Shown: positions 7,958 to 17,445 of the stretch, one piece after another | Position numbering within the stretch: position 1 is the stretch's first letter | Layout of the letters: each line of letters begins with the position of its first letter | Assembly: GCA_016939365.1 (NCBI GenBank) | Contig: JAFGHD010000092.1 | Span: forward strand, 1-47,663 | Length of the DNA stretch: 47,663 bases | Source of the DNA: Bacteroidales bacterium | GTDB lineage: Bacteria; Bacteroidota; Bacteroidia; Bacteroidales; JAFGHD01 | Direction: 5' to 3' | Position numbers and translations under genes: made by a program | Notes under the pieces: generated by a model | Databases searched by the model: none | Seen by the model: only the letters and a program-made list of their open reading frames with translations | What the model was told of the DNA's origin: nothing

Positions 7958-10900
7958 CTAGCGGACTGTGATCACTGAAATCCTCTTTTTCCCGTCCATT
8001 CTGACCTTAAGGGGTTCGCCGAATTTCACATGTTTGAAATACTTCGTTCGATGGATCAGTTCAGCATTATCCAGCTTGCGGAAATCGATGAAGCTGTCTG
8101 AGATCTCCGGCTGGACACTGAAATAGCCCACATTCATGGAGGTGACATTATGAAAGAAATGTGATCCCGAGGAGGCATCCAGCGGAAATCCTTCCAGGCT
8201 GGTTTCGACGATCACCTGGGCATTGGAAATCTGGGGCCAGTTCACCGGTATGCCGATCCAGCGGTCGCGTGTACCCCAGCGCCCGGGCCCGATCAGGATG
8301 TACTTCCTCCCCTGATTGATCATCTCCTTGTTCAGCATGTCAATCTCACGTACCATCTCTTCCGTTTTTGTCTTGTCAAATGCCTTCTCATCCACAAAGA
8401 TCACATCACTGATGGAGCTGATGAGGCCGTTTCCCATCCCTTTTTCGGTAAACAGGAGGATGTCATCTTTTGTGATCTGATCCATATCGACCTGATAGTC
8501 CTGTGCGCTACCCAGGAGCGGTTTGATCTGGAGGAGGTAGAAAGATGACTTGTAATTCCTGTCCCGGTGGAGATCGACGGCAAACTCGATCTCCACCGGT
8601 GATCCCAGAGCTTCCTTCACCACGTCAAGCACCACTTCGATGGTTCTTGCCAGAGGGGTATAATTGTATTTCAGCACATTGGCAAAATTCACCACGCGCG
8701 GGCCGGGTTTATCCAGCCCGGGTGTGATGATGTGGTTGTCACTGTTGTAAACCGATGCGCAGTGTTTCAGGGTGCCGTGCATTTCGGCCGCGTCTATGTC
8801 GAGCTGGGTCAGGCCGGCCATGTCACCTTCCAGCAGGTTCAGATCCCGTTTGTTGAGGTCCACAGCAAGGAAATGAACCTGAGAATTCTTGTACAGGTCC
8901 TTGGGGGTCATGATCTCGGTAGCGGGGTACTTTGGTGAAAAACGGAAAGCCTTTTCACCCTCCACCACATATTTTCCCAACCCTAAAGCAAGCACGGCAA
9001 AGCCTTCCTCGGGTTTCATGTGGGCCACCGGGTAGTAGTTATAGGATTGGGCCACACCGCTGATATGGGGATAGAACACATCACCGTAACGGTTGCCCAC
9101 AACCTCCTGTATGACCACCGCCATCTTTTCCTCTTCCAGCTTATAGTTGACCGCCCGGATATATCCTCTGGCCGTATCGGAATATACCGATGCAAAAACC
9201 AGCTTGATGGCATCCATAAGCTGTTGAAGCCTGACGTTCAGGTCCGGATGGTTGTTGGGCAGAAGGTATGTCTCGAAGATTCCCGCAAAGGGTTGCATCA
9301 GCGAGTCCTCAAACAGTCCGGAAGAACGGATGGCCAGGGGCTTATCGATAGCCCTGACTATTTCCTTGAGACGCTTGACCAGGGTATCGGTGAGTTTCCC
9401 CCTGAGAAACAGTTTCTTCAGCTCCTCATAATCGGTTTCGTCGCTGTGAATGAAATCGTAAAGATGATTACGCTCAAGGAAATACTCAAATTCATTGGTT
9501 CCGATAACGGATGTCTTCGGAGTCCGGATATTGATGTTCGAGACGAATGCGGAAAAATCGTAGTTGTAAATCAGGTTGTTGACAAAGGCAAGTCCGCGGC
9601 CTTTCCCGCCGAGTGAGCCTTCAGAGAGGCTAACGATATTGGTTTCGTCGAGTATGGCAGATTTCTCAAACGGTATGACCTTGCCCATGTTCTGCTCATT
9701 CCTGAATTTCCGGATCACACTGACGAGGTAATTTCTGACTTCCTCAGCATCATTGAATTCGTGAACCTTTTTAGGGTTCAGGATCCGGGCGGCCTGAATC
9801 TCACCCCGGGCCATGAGCCAGAGTGAAAAGTGATTCTTTCGTGCATGGTAGAGGATTGATTCAGCAGGAATGGTCCGGAGGTTCTGCTCGAACTCGCGGA
9901 GGGATCTGGCCACCACAAGCTGCTGGCCGTTTGCATCACGGTAAATGAAGTTCCCAAACCCCAGGTAATGAGTGATGAAACTTTTGAAGTCCTGTACCAG
10001 GCTTTCGGAATCCTTGTCAATAAAAGTGGCCTTGAGTTCATAGGCAGTTGCAGCCACCTGAGGATCGCTCGACTGGACGATCACGGGGAGGTCTTTCACC
10101 ATACCCTTGATTTGCTCCACAAGTGATATACCGGCCCGTTCGTCAGGTTGGCCGTCTTTGCTGAACCTGACATCCGTGATCAGGCACAACAGGTACTCCC
10201 TGTAACGGTTGGCAATATCCAGGGCCTCCTCATAGCTGGATGCGAGCAATATTTTAGGCCGTGCCCTGAGCTTAAGCACCTTGTAAAGATCATCGGTGCT
10301 GACGTCATCAATGATCCTGCGGGTCTGCTCCAGAACGATCTGATACAGCATGGGCAGGTATCTCGAGTAATATTTGGGAGAATCTTCCACCAGCAGGATG
10401 ACCCTGACCAGTCCCTTCCGGGTATCATTCTCCACATTGATCCGGTCTTCCACATGCTTGATCATTGCAAAGAAGATACTGGACTCTCCGTTCCAGACGA
10501 ACACCCTGTCGAAGGCAAGCGACACATCCAACTGCTCTACAAAAAAGATGTCGCTGTTATTGTTCAGCAGCAGGAATACAGGAATGTAGGGGAAGCTTTT
10601 TTTGATCCTGTTGCTGATACGCAGGGGGGATTTTTTATCGGCGCCCATCATCATGATGACCAGGTCGAAATGTCTCGATTCGAGCTGTTCAAAGGCCTCC
10701 TCCTCAGAAGAGACACCGGTGATGCGTGGAAGGGATGTGAGGTTCAGTTGGGCGTACTCTCCGAGCATATGCTCGGAGAACCGGCCTTCCTTTTCGATGC
10801 TGTAGGCATCATAGAGGTTGGCTACCAGGAGGATTTCACCCACCTTGAAGGGCATCAGGTCATGGTAGATATCCCGGTCGTAATTGTTCTTGTTCAGGAA

Positions 10901-11416
10901 CCGCTGCAGGAGCTGCCGGCTGGAGGTACCGGCTTTTTCCCTCTTTTCAGATTCCCGGTCACCCTGGCGGTATCCCTCCTGCTGCTTCAAAAAGGCTTTC
11001 CCCTGAATGCCGTTCAGGTAACCTGAGATAATGATTGAAAGATTCTGCAACAGATCCCGCTCTTCCTTCAGAAACGATCCTTCATCCTCTTCGGGAAAAA
11101 GCTTCGTGTAATAGACTTCAATAGCACCCTGCCGGTTGTCGATGGTTGTGAAATCCTGTTGCTGGAACCATTCGGTCTTGCGGAAATCGTGTGAACGATA
11201 TTCGACTCCGTCATAGAGGATCCTGGCGACAGCAAACTCCGGGAATTGCCATCCATTGGGGAGGATCAGGGCGATCTTCTGGAGGGTTTCCTCTACAGAT
11301 TTTCCTTCCTTGATGATCTTGTTGGTCTGGTTGATGGTTGCCAGCTCCTTGAGGCGTTCAATAGTTTCCGCCCTCAACTGCTCGAATCTCTTACTGAGGT
11401 GTGTGTTCTCCGGCAT
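7958..11416 (-). CDS. Receiver/PEP-synthase-like ATP-binding fusion protein
   Basis: 1152 residues. About 1-140: helical start and a GAF-like sensor region (GAIEVYYTKLFPEEDEG). About 190-310: a receiver-like fold with MMMG where the phosphoacceptor Asp should be, so probably inactive. About 335-485: a second receiver-like domain that keeps E344/D345, candidate phosphoacceptor D415 (LITDVRF), S449/S450 and K468. About 595-830: PPDK/PEP synthase N-terminal ATP-binding domain with GGKGRGLA (603-610), AIRSSGLFEDS (695-705) and GIFET. The C-terminal part has LIGPGRWGTRDRWIG. I see no phosphohistidine swivel domain (no TSHAA-like motif) and no PEP/pyruvate TIM barrel, so it cannot be a complete PEP synthase. 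Such proteins are annotated only as PEP/pyruvate-binding domain proteins. Function unknown; a signal-controlled phosphotransfer role is inferred. Confidence 0.82.
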   Translation of the reverse strand: MPENTHLSKRFEQLRAETIERLKELATINQTNKIIKEGKSVEETLQKIALILPNGWQFPEFAVARILYDGVEYRSHDFRKTEWFQQQDFTTIDNRQGAIEVYYTKLFPEEDEGSFLKEERDLLQNLSIIISGYLNGIQGKAFLKQQEGYRQGDRESEKREKAGTSSRQLLQRFLNKNNYDRDIYHDLMPFKVGEILLVANLYDAYSIEKEGRFSEHMLGEYAQLNLTSLPRITGVSSEEEAFEQLESRHFDLVIMMMGADKKSPLRISNRIKKSFPYIPVFLLLNNNSDIFFVEQLDVSLAFDRVFVWNGESSIFFAMIKHVEDRINVENDTRKGLVRVILLVEDSPKYYSRYLPMLYQIVLEQTRRIIDDVSTDDLYKVLKLRARPKILLASSYEEALDIANRYREYLLCLITDVRFSKDGQPDERAGISLVEQIKGMVKDLPVIVQSSDPQVAATAYELKATFIDKDSESLVQDFKSFITHYLGFGNFIYRDANGQQLVVARSLREFEQNLRTIPAESILYHARKNHFSLWLMARGEIQAARILNPKKVHEFNDAEEVRNYLVSVIRKFRNEQNMGKVIPFEKSAILDETNIVSLSEGSLGGKGRGLAFVNNLIYNYDFSAFVSNINIRTPKTSVIGTNEFEYFLERNHLYDFIHSDETDYEELKKLFLRGKLTDTLVKRLKEIVRAIDKPLAIRSSGLFEDSLMQPFAGIFETYLLPNNHPDLNVRLQQLMDAIKLVFASVYSDTARGYIRAVNYKLEEEKMAVVIQEVVGNRYGDVFYPHISGVAQSYNYYPVAHMKPEEGFAVLALGLGKYVVEGEKAFRFSPKYPATEIMTPKDLYKNSQVHFLAVDLNKRDLNLLEGDMAGLTQLDIDAAEMHGTLKHCASVYNSDNHIITPGLDKPGPRVVNFANVLKYNYTPLARTIEVVLDVVKEALGSPVEIEFAVDLHRDRNYKSSFYLLQIKPLLGSAQDYQVDMDQITKDDILLFTEKGMGNGLISSISDVIFVDEKAFDKTKTEEMVREIDMLNKEMINQGRKYILIGPGRWGTRDRWIGIPVNWPQISNAQVIVETSLEGFPLDASSGSHFFHNVTSMNVGYFSVQPEISDSFIDFRKLDNAELIHRTKYFKHVKFGEPLKVRMDGKKRISVITVR

Positions 11417-11438
11417 GCTTTCCGCTATTTGGGGGCCG

Positions 11439-11454
11439 ATCCACCGGGGTGGAT
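11439..11454. promoter_or_regulatory. Short inverted repeat in the leader of the receiver/PEP-synthase-like gene
   Basis: ATCCACC (11439-11445) and GGTGGAT (11448-11454) are exact inverted copies separated by GG. The pair lies 23-38 bases upstream of the ATG at 11416 and downstream of the predicted -7 box, so it would be in the mRNA leader. It could be an operator or a small RNA hairpin close to the start codon. Confidence 0.35.
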
Positions 11455-11474
11455 TCCGGGGTATCTTTCCCTTA

Positions 11475-11482
11475 CAAAATTA
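11475..11482 (-). promoter_or_regulatory. -7 promoter box of the receiver/PEP-synthase-like gene
   Basis: The minus strand reads TAATTTTG, an exact match to TAnnTTTG, about 60 bases before the start at 11416. No clear TTTG lies 19-21 bases further upstream, so the call rests on the -7 box only. Confidence 0.4.
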
Positions 11483-11664
11483 ACGGTTCCTAATTTAAGG
11501 ACATTATAAATTCAAAACCAAACCTGTTTCACCGGTACATCCATCAATGAAATCCGGGTCAACCCACATACGCCGCTGAGGTCAATCCTGCCGCCATGGG
11601 TCGAACCATCTGATAGCGGATTGGGGATAAATTTTCATCCGGGGTTGGATATTTGTTTTTTTCT

Positions 11665-11672
11665 TAATATTG
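11665..11672 (+). promoter_or_regulatory. Likely -7 box of gdhA
   Basis: TAATATTG, one base from TAnnTTTG, with a TTGG 16 bases upstream (11645-11648). The predicted leader is about 45 bases to the ATG at 11726. Confidence 0.35.
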
Positions 11673-11722
11673 CGGCTCCTAAACCATTAACACTCACATC
11701 TATTCATTTAAAGAGCTAGTAA

Positions 11723-13081
<1,359 letters not shown>

Positions 13082-13105
13082 TTAACCAGCTATATGGACA
13101 GGAAG

Positions 13106-13141
13106 GGCGGTCATCCAGAGTGAAAGACCGCCTTTTTTTTT
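13106..13141 (+). terminator. Rho-independent terminator of gdhA
   Basis: GGCGGTC (13106-13112) pairs exactly with GACCGCC (13126-13132) around a 13-base loop and is followed at once by nine T residues (13133-13141). It starts 25 bases after the gdhA stop. This is the clearest terminator in the window. Confidence 0.9.
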
Positions 13142-13245
13142 GCAAGGATCGACAATAATAGCCTATGAATAAGGAGCTGTCGGCCTTGAGGGGAAAAACA
13201 ATATCCCCGTCAGGGAAGGATCTGCAGGTATGCAATCATTTCACA

Positions 13246-13276
13246 TTTCACCCCTAGGGCTTAATTGTTATCTTTG
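13246..13276 (+). promoter_or_regulatory. Promoter of the first TetR-like gene
   Basis: -7 box TATCTTTG (13269-13276) matches TAnnTTTG exactly; TTTC at 13246-13249 is a near -33 TTTG with a 19-base spacer. The spacer contains the 8-base palindrome CCCTAGGG (13252-13259), which could be a regulator site. The leader to the ATG at 13309 would be about 27 bases. Confidence 0.55.
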
Positions 13277-13308
13277 CTCCTTAACCCCAATAATAACAGA
13301 CCCATTCA

Positions 13309-13938
13309 ATGGAAGCCGAATTCCTCCAACTACTCAAAAGAATACGTTATTCCGCCAGGGAGAGGGAGCTGGTCGATTTCAGCTTCTCAGAGATCAGGGA
13401 CAAGACAGGTATTGCACCGGAAGATCTTAAAGTGTTTATATCCTCCGAAGAAGAGCTGGTTGAAAAAATCCTGGAACTCGAACGGCAAAAATTTGAAGAG
13501 ATTTTCGAAGTTCATAATTTCGAAGGGGTAAACGCCATCGATATCCTGCTTACCGTCAGCAAAGAAGTGGCAAGGAATTTCCTCCTCGTCAGCCCGGCCA
13601 TTACCATTCACCTGAAGGAGAAGCATCCCCAGATTTATCAGAATCATTTCGAAAAACGGATTGAGTTCATCTTCAACAAGATTCAGATCAATATTACAAA
13701 GGGGATCAACCAGGGTATCTATAGGTCAGATCTGAGTATAGAGCTATTGGCAAGGCTTTACATTGCACGGCTGATCGATATTCATAATCCCATGCTGTTC
13801 CCCCCGGATCAGTTCTCATTTGAGACTCTGTTTGCCGTAATGTTCGAAGATCTGGTTCGCTCCATCGCCAAGCCGGAAGGGATTGCCTATTTTGAAATGA
13901 AAGTCCGGAGTCTTCAGTTTGAAGAGGGTGAACAATGA
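13309..13938 (+). CDS. TetR-family-like regulator with weak HTH
   Basis: 209 residues. By eye it is a paralogue of the TetR protein at 15358-15996: both share NAIDILL, a GI.QGIYR/GIKEGLFR-like turn, DLSIELLARLY against DLNIGIVANLY, and an end with GIAYFEMK against GIEYFEKK. The N-terminal helix-turn-helix lies at about 27-50 (FSEIRDKTGIAPEDLKVFIS), but it lacks the usual TLYRYF-like recognition core (here DLKVFIS), so DNA binding may differ from normal TetR. The rest is an all-helical ligand/dimer domain. Its own promoter precedes it. Its target is unknown; the CHAD gene follows after 159 bases. Could also be a partner of the second TetR by heterodimer formation (speculative). Confidence 0.7.
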   Translation: MEAEFLQLLKRIRYSARERELVDFSFSEIRDKTGIAPEDLKVFISSEEELVEKILELERQKFEEIFEVHNFEGVNAIDILLTVSKEVARNFLLVSPAITIHLKEKHPQIYQNHFEKRIEFIFNKIQINITKGINQGIYRSDLSIELLARLYIARLIDIHNPMLFPPDQFSFETLFAVMFEDLVRSIAKPEGIAYFEMKVRSLQFEEGEQ

Positions 13939-14097
13939 CAGATATATTGTACCTAAATTATCCGATCAGGAACCTTTTACTTTTCCAGCCGGCCTGGTCT
14001 ACTCCCATTCAACATGGCGGGTTCCCCGGTTAATCCCTTGTAATTATTGTCATGGCAGACCGGTTGGATTTTTGGTTTGTCGGTAAATATAGACTTG

Positions 14098-15021
14098 ATG
14101 ATGGAGAGAAAGATGCGGTTCAGGCTTCTGCATGGTGAGGGGTTCAGGGATGGCATCCTGCGGGTGATGCGTTTTCTCCACCATGATATTGTCAGATTGC
14201 TTCAAATGGAATCCCGGCAGCATATTTCGGTTCATACGGTCAGAACACACATCAAAAGGATACGGAGCCTTCTGAGGCTGCTGCGGGACGAGACAGGTAA
14301 CGGCAAATACAGGGAGTTGAACTGGTTTTACCGGGATATGGGGCGCAGGATATCGGCGATCCGGGACGATACTTCCCAGATTGAACTCCTTTCAGCCATG
14401 GCGAAGAAAAGCCAATCACATCACCTTTACCTGGCCATCAGACGACCCATCGTACAGATCGAAAAAAAACGAAAAAGGGAGTTTGATTCATTTTATGGCA
14501 AACGTTTTCATGTACAGATTGGAGCGGAGATACTGGAAAAGCTCTCCACCCTGGAAGAGCTGCCATTGTCCGGTAATCCCGACCAATTCATCATGAAAAG
14601 CCTGAAAAGAGTCTACTGCCGGGCCCGAAAAGCCATGTATTCAGCCCTGGAAACACAAACCGACCTGCACTATCACAACTGGCGGAAGCAGGTGAAATAC
14701 CTGATGTACCAGATTCAGTTCATGCAGGGTGCCTGGCCCTCATTGTTCCTTACCTATTCGGATGAGTTGGGCAAACTGGCTTCAACCCTTGGTAAGGTGC
14801 ATGATCTGTACCTCTTCCGCAATATGCTCACTGAAGGATCAGTCGTTTCACTTGATAACATACAGAAAAGAGCCATCCGGCAATACATCTACAAATACCA
14901 TAAGAGGCAGAAGGATAAAGCGATCCGTCTCGGTTTACGAATTTTCAGCGAAAGCGGGGATTCCTTTGCAGAAAGGATATACGGAATCTGGATCAACGCA
15001 TACCCCGGTCAGAAGGACTGA
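14098..15021 (+). CDS. CHAD domain protein
   Basis: 307 residues from ATG 14098; a TTG at 14047 would add 17 residues unlike the family. CHAD domains are helical bundles with conserved His and basic residues that bind polyphosphate. Seen here: the basic VRTHIKRIRSLLRLLRD segment near the N-terminus and a second copy of the same kind, HNWRKQVKYLMYQIQFM, about residue 205, as expected for the two half-repeats of the domain. No signal peptide and no CYTH/triphosphatase domain. No polyphosphate kinase or phosphatase gene lies in the window. A strong hairpin follows the stop. Polyphosphate-linked function is known for the family; the exact role here is not. Confidence 0.85.
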   Translation: MMERKMRFRLLHGEGFRDGILRVMRFLHHDIVRLLQMESRQHISVHTVRTHIKRIRSLLRLLRDETGNGKYRELNWFYRDMGRRISAIRDDTSQIELLSAMAKKSQSHHLYLAIRRPIVQIEKKRKREFDSFYGKRFHVQIGAEILEKLSTLEELPLSGNPDQFIMKSLKRVYCRARKAMYSALETQTDLHYHNWRKQVKYLMYQIQFMQGAWPSLFLTYSDELGKLASTLGKVHDLYLFRNMLTEGSVVSLDNIQKRAIRQYIYKYHKRQKDKAIRLGLRIFSESGDSFAERIYGIWINAYPGQKD

Positions 15022-15079
15022 ACAGCACCCCGTTGATAACCCGAACCGCATTTCTGGCCAGGGCTGTCAATAAAGGGTA

Positions 15080-15110
15080 TTAAACCCCAGGGCAAGCCCC
15101 GGGGAATTAA
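15080..15110. terminator. Hairpin after the CHAD gene, terminator-like
   Basis: CCCCAGGGC (15085-15093) and GCCCCGGGG (15096-15104) pair with one mismatch around an AA loop, and flanking TTAA/TTAA bases extend the stem. It is 60 bases after the CHAD stop. No T-run follows, so termination would be imperfect or factor-assisted. Confidence 0.5.
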
Positions 15111-15269
15111 ACCATACCTTCCCGTCCGCCGAAGCAGAACGCAAAGGAGGATGAAAAAGAATCCACCGGGCTGATTTACCAAAATGGATCACCATTTCTT
15201 CGAAGGACGGCGGCTTAGGGATTCTCTCTCATTGGGGGAATTTCAGACATTCTTAACAATAACTTAACA

Positions 15270-15290
15270 TGTAATGAAGGAAACATTACA
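15270..15290. promoter_or_regulatory. Perfect inverted repeat, candidate TetR operator
   Basis: TGTAATG (15270-15276) and CATTACA (15284-15290) are exact inverted copies with a 7-base spacer, 21 bases in all. The repeat ends 7 bases before the -33 element of the TetR/efflux promoter. Size, symmetry and place fit a TetR-family operator used for autoregulation of the downstream operon; binding itself is inferred. Confidence 0.5.
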
Positions 15291-15297
15291 ACCCTTT

Positions 15298-15329
15298 TTT
15301 GTTTCCTCTGTCAATTAGATATAGTTTTG
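15298..15329 (+). promoter_or_regulatory. Promoter of the TetR-efflux operon
   Basis: -33 TTTG (15298-15301), a 20-base spacer, and an exact TAnnTTTG -7 box TAGTTTTG (15322-15329). Transcription should begin near 15335, leaving about 22 bases to the ATG at 15358. Confidence 0.7.
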
Positions 15330-15357
15330 CACTCCCAATCAGAGAGTGAACCACCCG

Positions 15358-15996
15358 ATGAATCTGAATCCGGAAAACGACAAAAGGTTTACTGTGATTG
15401 TCAGGGAGGCCTATACAGCCTTCACTGAACTGGGTATCCGAAGGGTGACCATGGATGTGATATGCCAGCGTCTTGGAATTTCCAAAAAAACGCTTTACAG
15501 GTATGTTGACAACAAGGCCGACCTGCTGCGGAAGGTATTCGGTTTTGTCCGCCGGCAGGTTGAGGAAAGAATGGAAGAACTGCGAAAAATGCCCGGCAAT
15601 GCCATCGACATACTCCTTGAGATGAGTAAGATTGCTTCCCGGCAGCATGAAGGCATCAGCCCTCTGGTCACCGAAGAGCTGAAATCCCTGTATCCTGAGA
15701 TATTTACCGGTTATCTCCGTAGCAAACGGGAGCTTATCGTGGCGTATATCGAAGACAATATCCGTCAGGGAATAAAAGAGGGCCTGTTCCGTCATGATCT
15801 GAATATCGGGATTGTGGCCAATCTTTATTTCAGGAAGGTGGAAGATTTGCATGAGCCGGGTATGAAAGACCGGATGAGTTTCAAGCATGATCTGGTCTTC
15901 AGGGTGATGTTCGAAAACCATATCCGGGGCATATCCAATCAACGGGGCATCGAGTATTTTGAAAAAAAAGCCAAAAATCTGGATTTCAATTTATAA
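15358..15996 (+). CDS. TetR/AcrR-family repressor of the efflux operon
   Basis: 212 residues from ATG 15358; a GTG at 15346 would add four. N-terminal TetR helix-turn-helix at about 30-52 with TMDVICQRLGISKKTLYRYV and a following DNKADLL stretch, typical of the family. The remainder is the helical ligand-binding/dimer domain. It is the first gene of a run with TolC, FKBP, MFP and RND genes and ends 6 bases before tolC, so control of its own operon is likely. A perfect inverted repeat at 15270-15290 beside the promoter is the candidate operator. The inducing molecule cannot be told from sequence. It has a clear paralogue at 13309-13938. Confidence 0.9.
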   Translation: MNLNPENDKRFTVIVREAYTAFTELGIRRVTMDVICQRLGISKKTLYRYVDNKADLLRKVFGFVRRQVEERMEELRKMPGNAIDILLEMSKIASRQHEGISPLVTEELKSLYPEIFTGYLRSKRELIVAYIEDNIRQGIKEGLFRHDLNIGIVANLYFRKVEDLHEPGMKDRMSFKHDLVFRVMFENHIRGISNQRGIEYFEKKAKNLDFNL

Positions 15997-16002
15997 AGGA
16001 TT

Positions 16003-17409
16003 ATGAATACATTCCACAACTGCTTTTTCATTGTCGTGGTTTTGGCACTGGGCCTCCACCAGCGGATGAACAGTCAGGAGCCTCCTTCCTTTTCCCTGGA
16101 AGAGGCTTGCCGCTATGCGGAGGAACACAACTACGAGATGAAAAACGCCCGGACAGATATCGACATAGCCGGGAAAAAGGTATCCGAGACAATGGCTATC
16201 GGATTCCCTCAGGTAAGCGCATCGCTGAGCTACAATAATTTTCTTGACATTCCCACCACACTTATTCCTGATTTCCTTACACCTGCCATTGTGGGGGTCA
16301 ACGAGGGGATTTTCGGACTGGAACCTACGGTCACGGTCAGTGATGAAGTTCAGTTCTTTGAAGCGAAATTCGGTGTACAGCATAACATGACTGCCAGCGC
16401 CACATTGAACCAGCTCCTGTTCAGCGGCCAGTATATCGTCGGGCTTCAGGCTTCACGGGCTTACCTGAGCCTGTCCGAAACCAGCATGATCAAAACCGGA
16501 CAGGTGACGCGGGAGTCCGTTTCCAAGGCATACTTTCCTGTAGTGATCATCAGGGAGAATATGAAAGTCCTCGACAGTACACTGGTGAGCCTCAGGCAGA
16601 TGCTCTCGGAAACCCAGGCGATATACCGGCAGGGTTTTATCGAGGATACGGATGTGGATCAGCTCGAGCTGATGATCTCCGATCTGGAGGCCACCATATC
16701 GGATATGGGCAACCAGTATGAGATCGCCCTCGGCAATCTCAAATTCCAGATGGGTATCGGCATGCAAACAGATATCCGGATTACGAGCGATCTGGAAGAC
16801 CTGATTTCTGGAACAGACAGCGGTGATCTGCTTGTTACGGATTTCGATCACCGTCATCACATTGACTACCGGGTGTTTAAAAATCAGGAGGCCTTGGCGC
16901 AGCTCGACCTGAAGCTGAAACGGTCAGAATACCTACCCACCCTGAATGCATTCTATTCCTATCAATCCAACGGCATGAGGGACAAGTTCGACTTTCTCGA
17001 TTTTGACAAGGAATGGTATCCCAGCCAGGTGATCGGTGTGCAACTCGATATCCCCATTTTCAGCAGCGGCAGCAGAAAGTACAAGGTACAGCAGGCCAGG
17101 CTGCAGCTCGACAAGGTCAAAGTTATGGATGACCAGGTTCGGGAAGGGTTGTCCCTTCAGCTCTCATCGGCAAAATCTGCATACAGTAATGCATACAAGG
17201 TTCACCTCAACAAGTCCAAAGGCATGGACATTGCCCGTAAGATCCATCAGAAAACGGAAGCGAAATACAAGGCGGGAATGGCAGGGAGCCTGGAACTATC
17301 GCAAACTTACAACCAGTTCATGAATGCCGAGATGGAATACCTGCTTGCCACCCTTGATCTTCTCAACCGTAAGGCAGAGCTTGAAAAGCTCCTGACCAGA
17401 GTCCAGTAA
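16003..17409 (+). CDS. TolC-family outer membrane efflux channel
   Basis: 468 residues with a signal peptide (about 1-24, ending before QEPPSFSLEEACRYA). The SLEEAC..A..HN start and two long helical repeats (about 30-250 and 270-465) are typical of TolC-like outer membrane factors, which form a trimeric channel through the outer membrane and periplasm for RND pumps. The gene begins 6 bases after the TetR stop with an AGGAT just ahead of the ATG. The matching membrane-fusion and pump genes follow after one FKBP gene. The transported substrate is unknown. Confidence 0.9.
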   Translation: MNTFHNCFFIVVVLALGLHQRMNSQEPPSFSLEEACRYAEEHNYEMKNARTDIDIAGKKVSETMAIGFPQVSASLSYNNFLDIPTTLIPDFLTPAIVGVNEGIFGLEPTVTVSDEVQFFEAKFGVQHNMTASATLNQLLFSGQYIVGLQASRAYLSLSETSMIKTGQVTRESVSKAYFPVVIIRENMKVLDSTLVSLRQMLSETQAIYRQGFIEDTDVDQLELMISDLEATISDMGNQYEIALGNLKFQMGIGMQTDIRITSDLEDLISGTDSGDLLVTDFDHRHHIDYRVFKNQEALAQLDLKLKRSEYLPTLNAFYSYQSNGMRDKFDFLDFDKEWYPSQVIGVQLDIPIFSSGSRKYKVQQARLQLDKVKVMDDQVREGLSLQLSSAKSAYSNAYKVHLNKSKGMDIARKIHQKTEAKYKAGMAGSLELSQTYNQFMNAEMEYLLATLDLLNRKAELEKLLTRVQ

Positions 17410-17445
17410 ACGAACTTGTTTTCAACCCGTGCAATAACAATTCAA

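Larger units (their letters stand above)
15022..15357. other. Intergenic region before the efflux operon
   Basis: No gene seen. It contains a GC-rich hairpin (15080-15110), a perfect 7-7-7 inverted repeat (15270-15290) and a strong Bacteroidetes-type promoter (15298-15329) in front of the TetR gene. Confidence 0.6.

Noticed and set aside
10148-11026. 292-codon plus-strand open frame inside the receiver/PEP-synthase-like gene
   Set aside because: Shadow frame with low-complexity composition; the minus-strand protein has recognisable domains.
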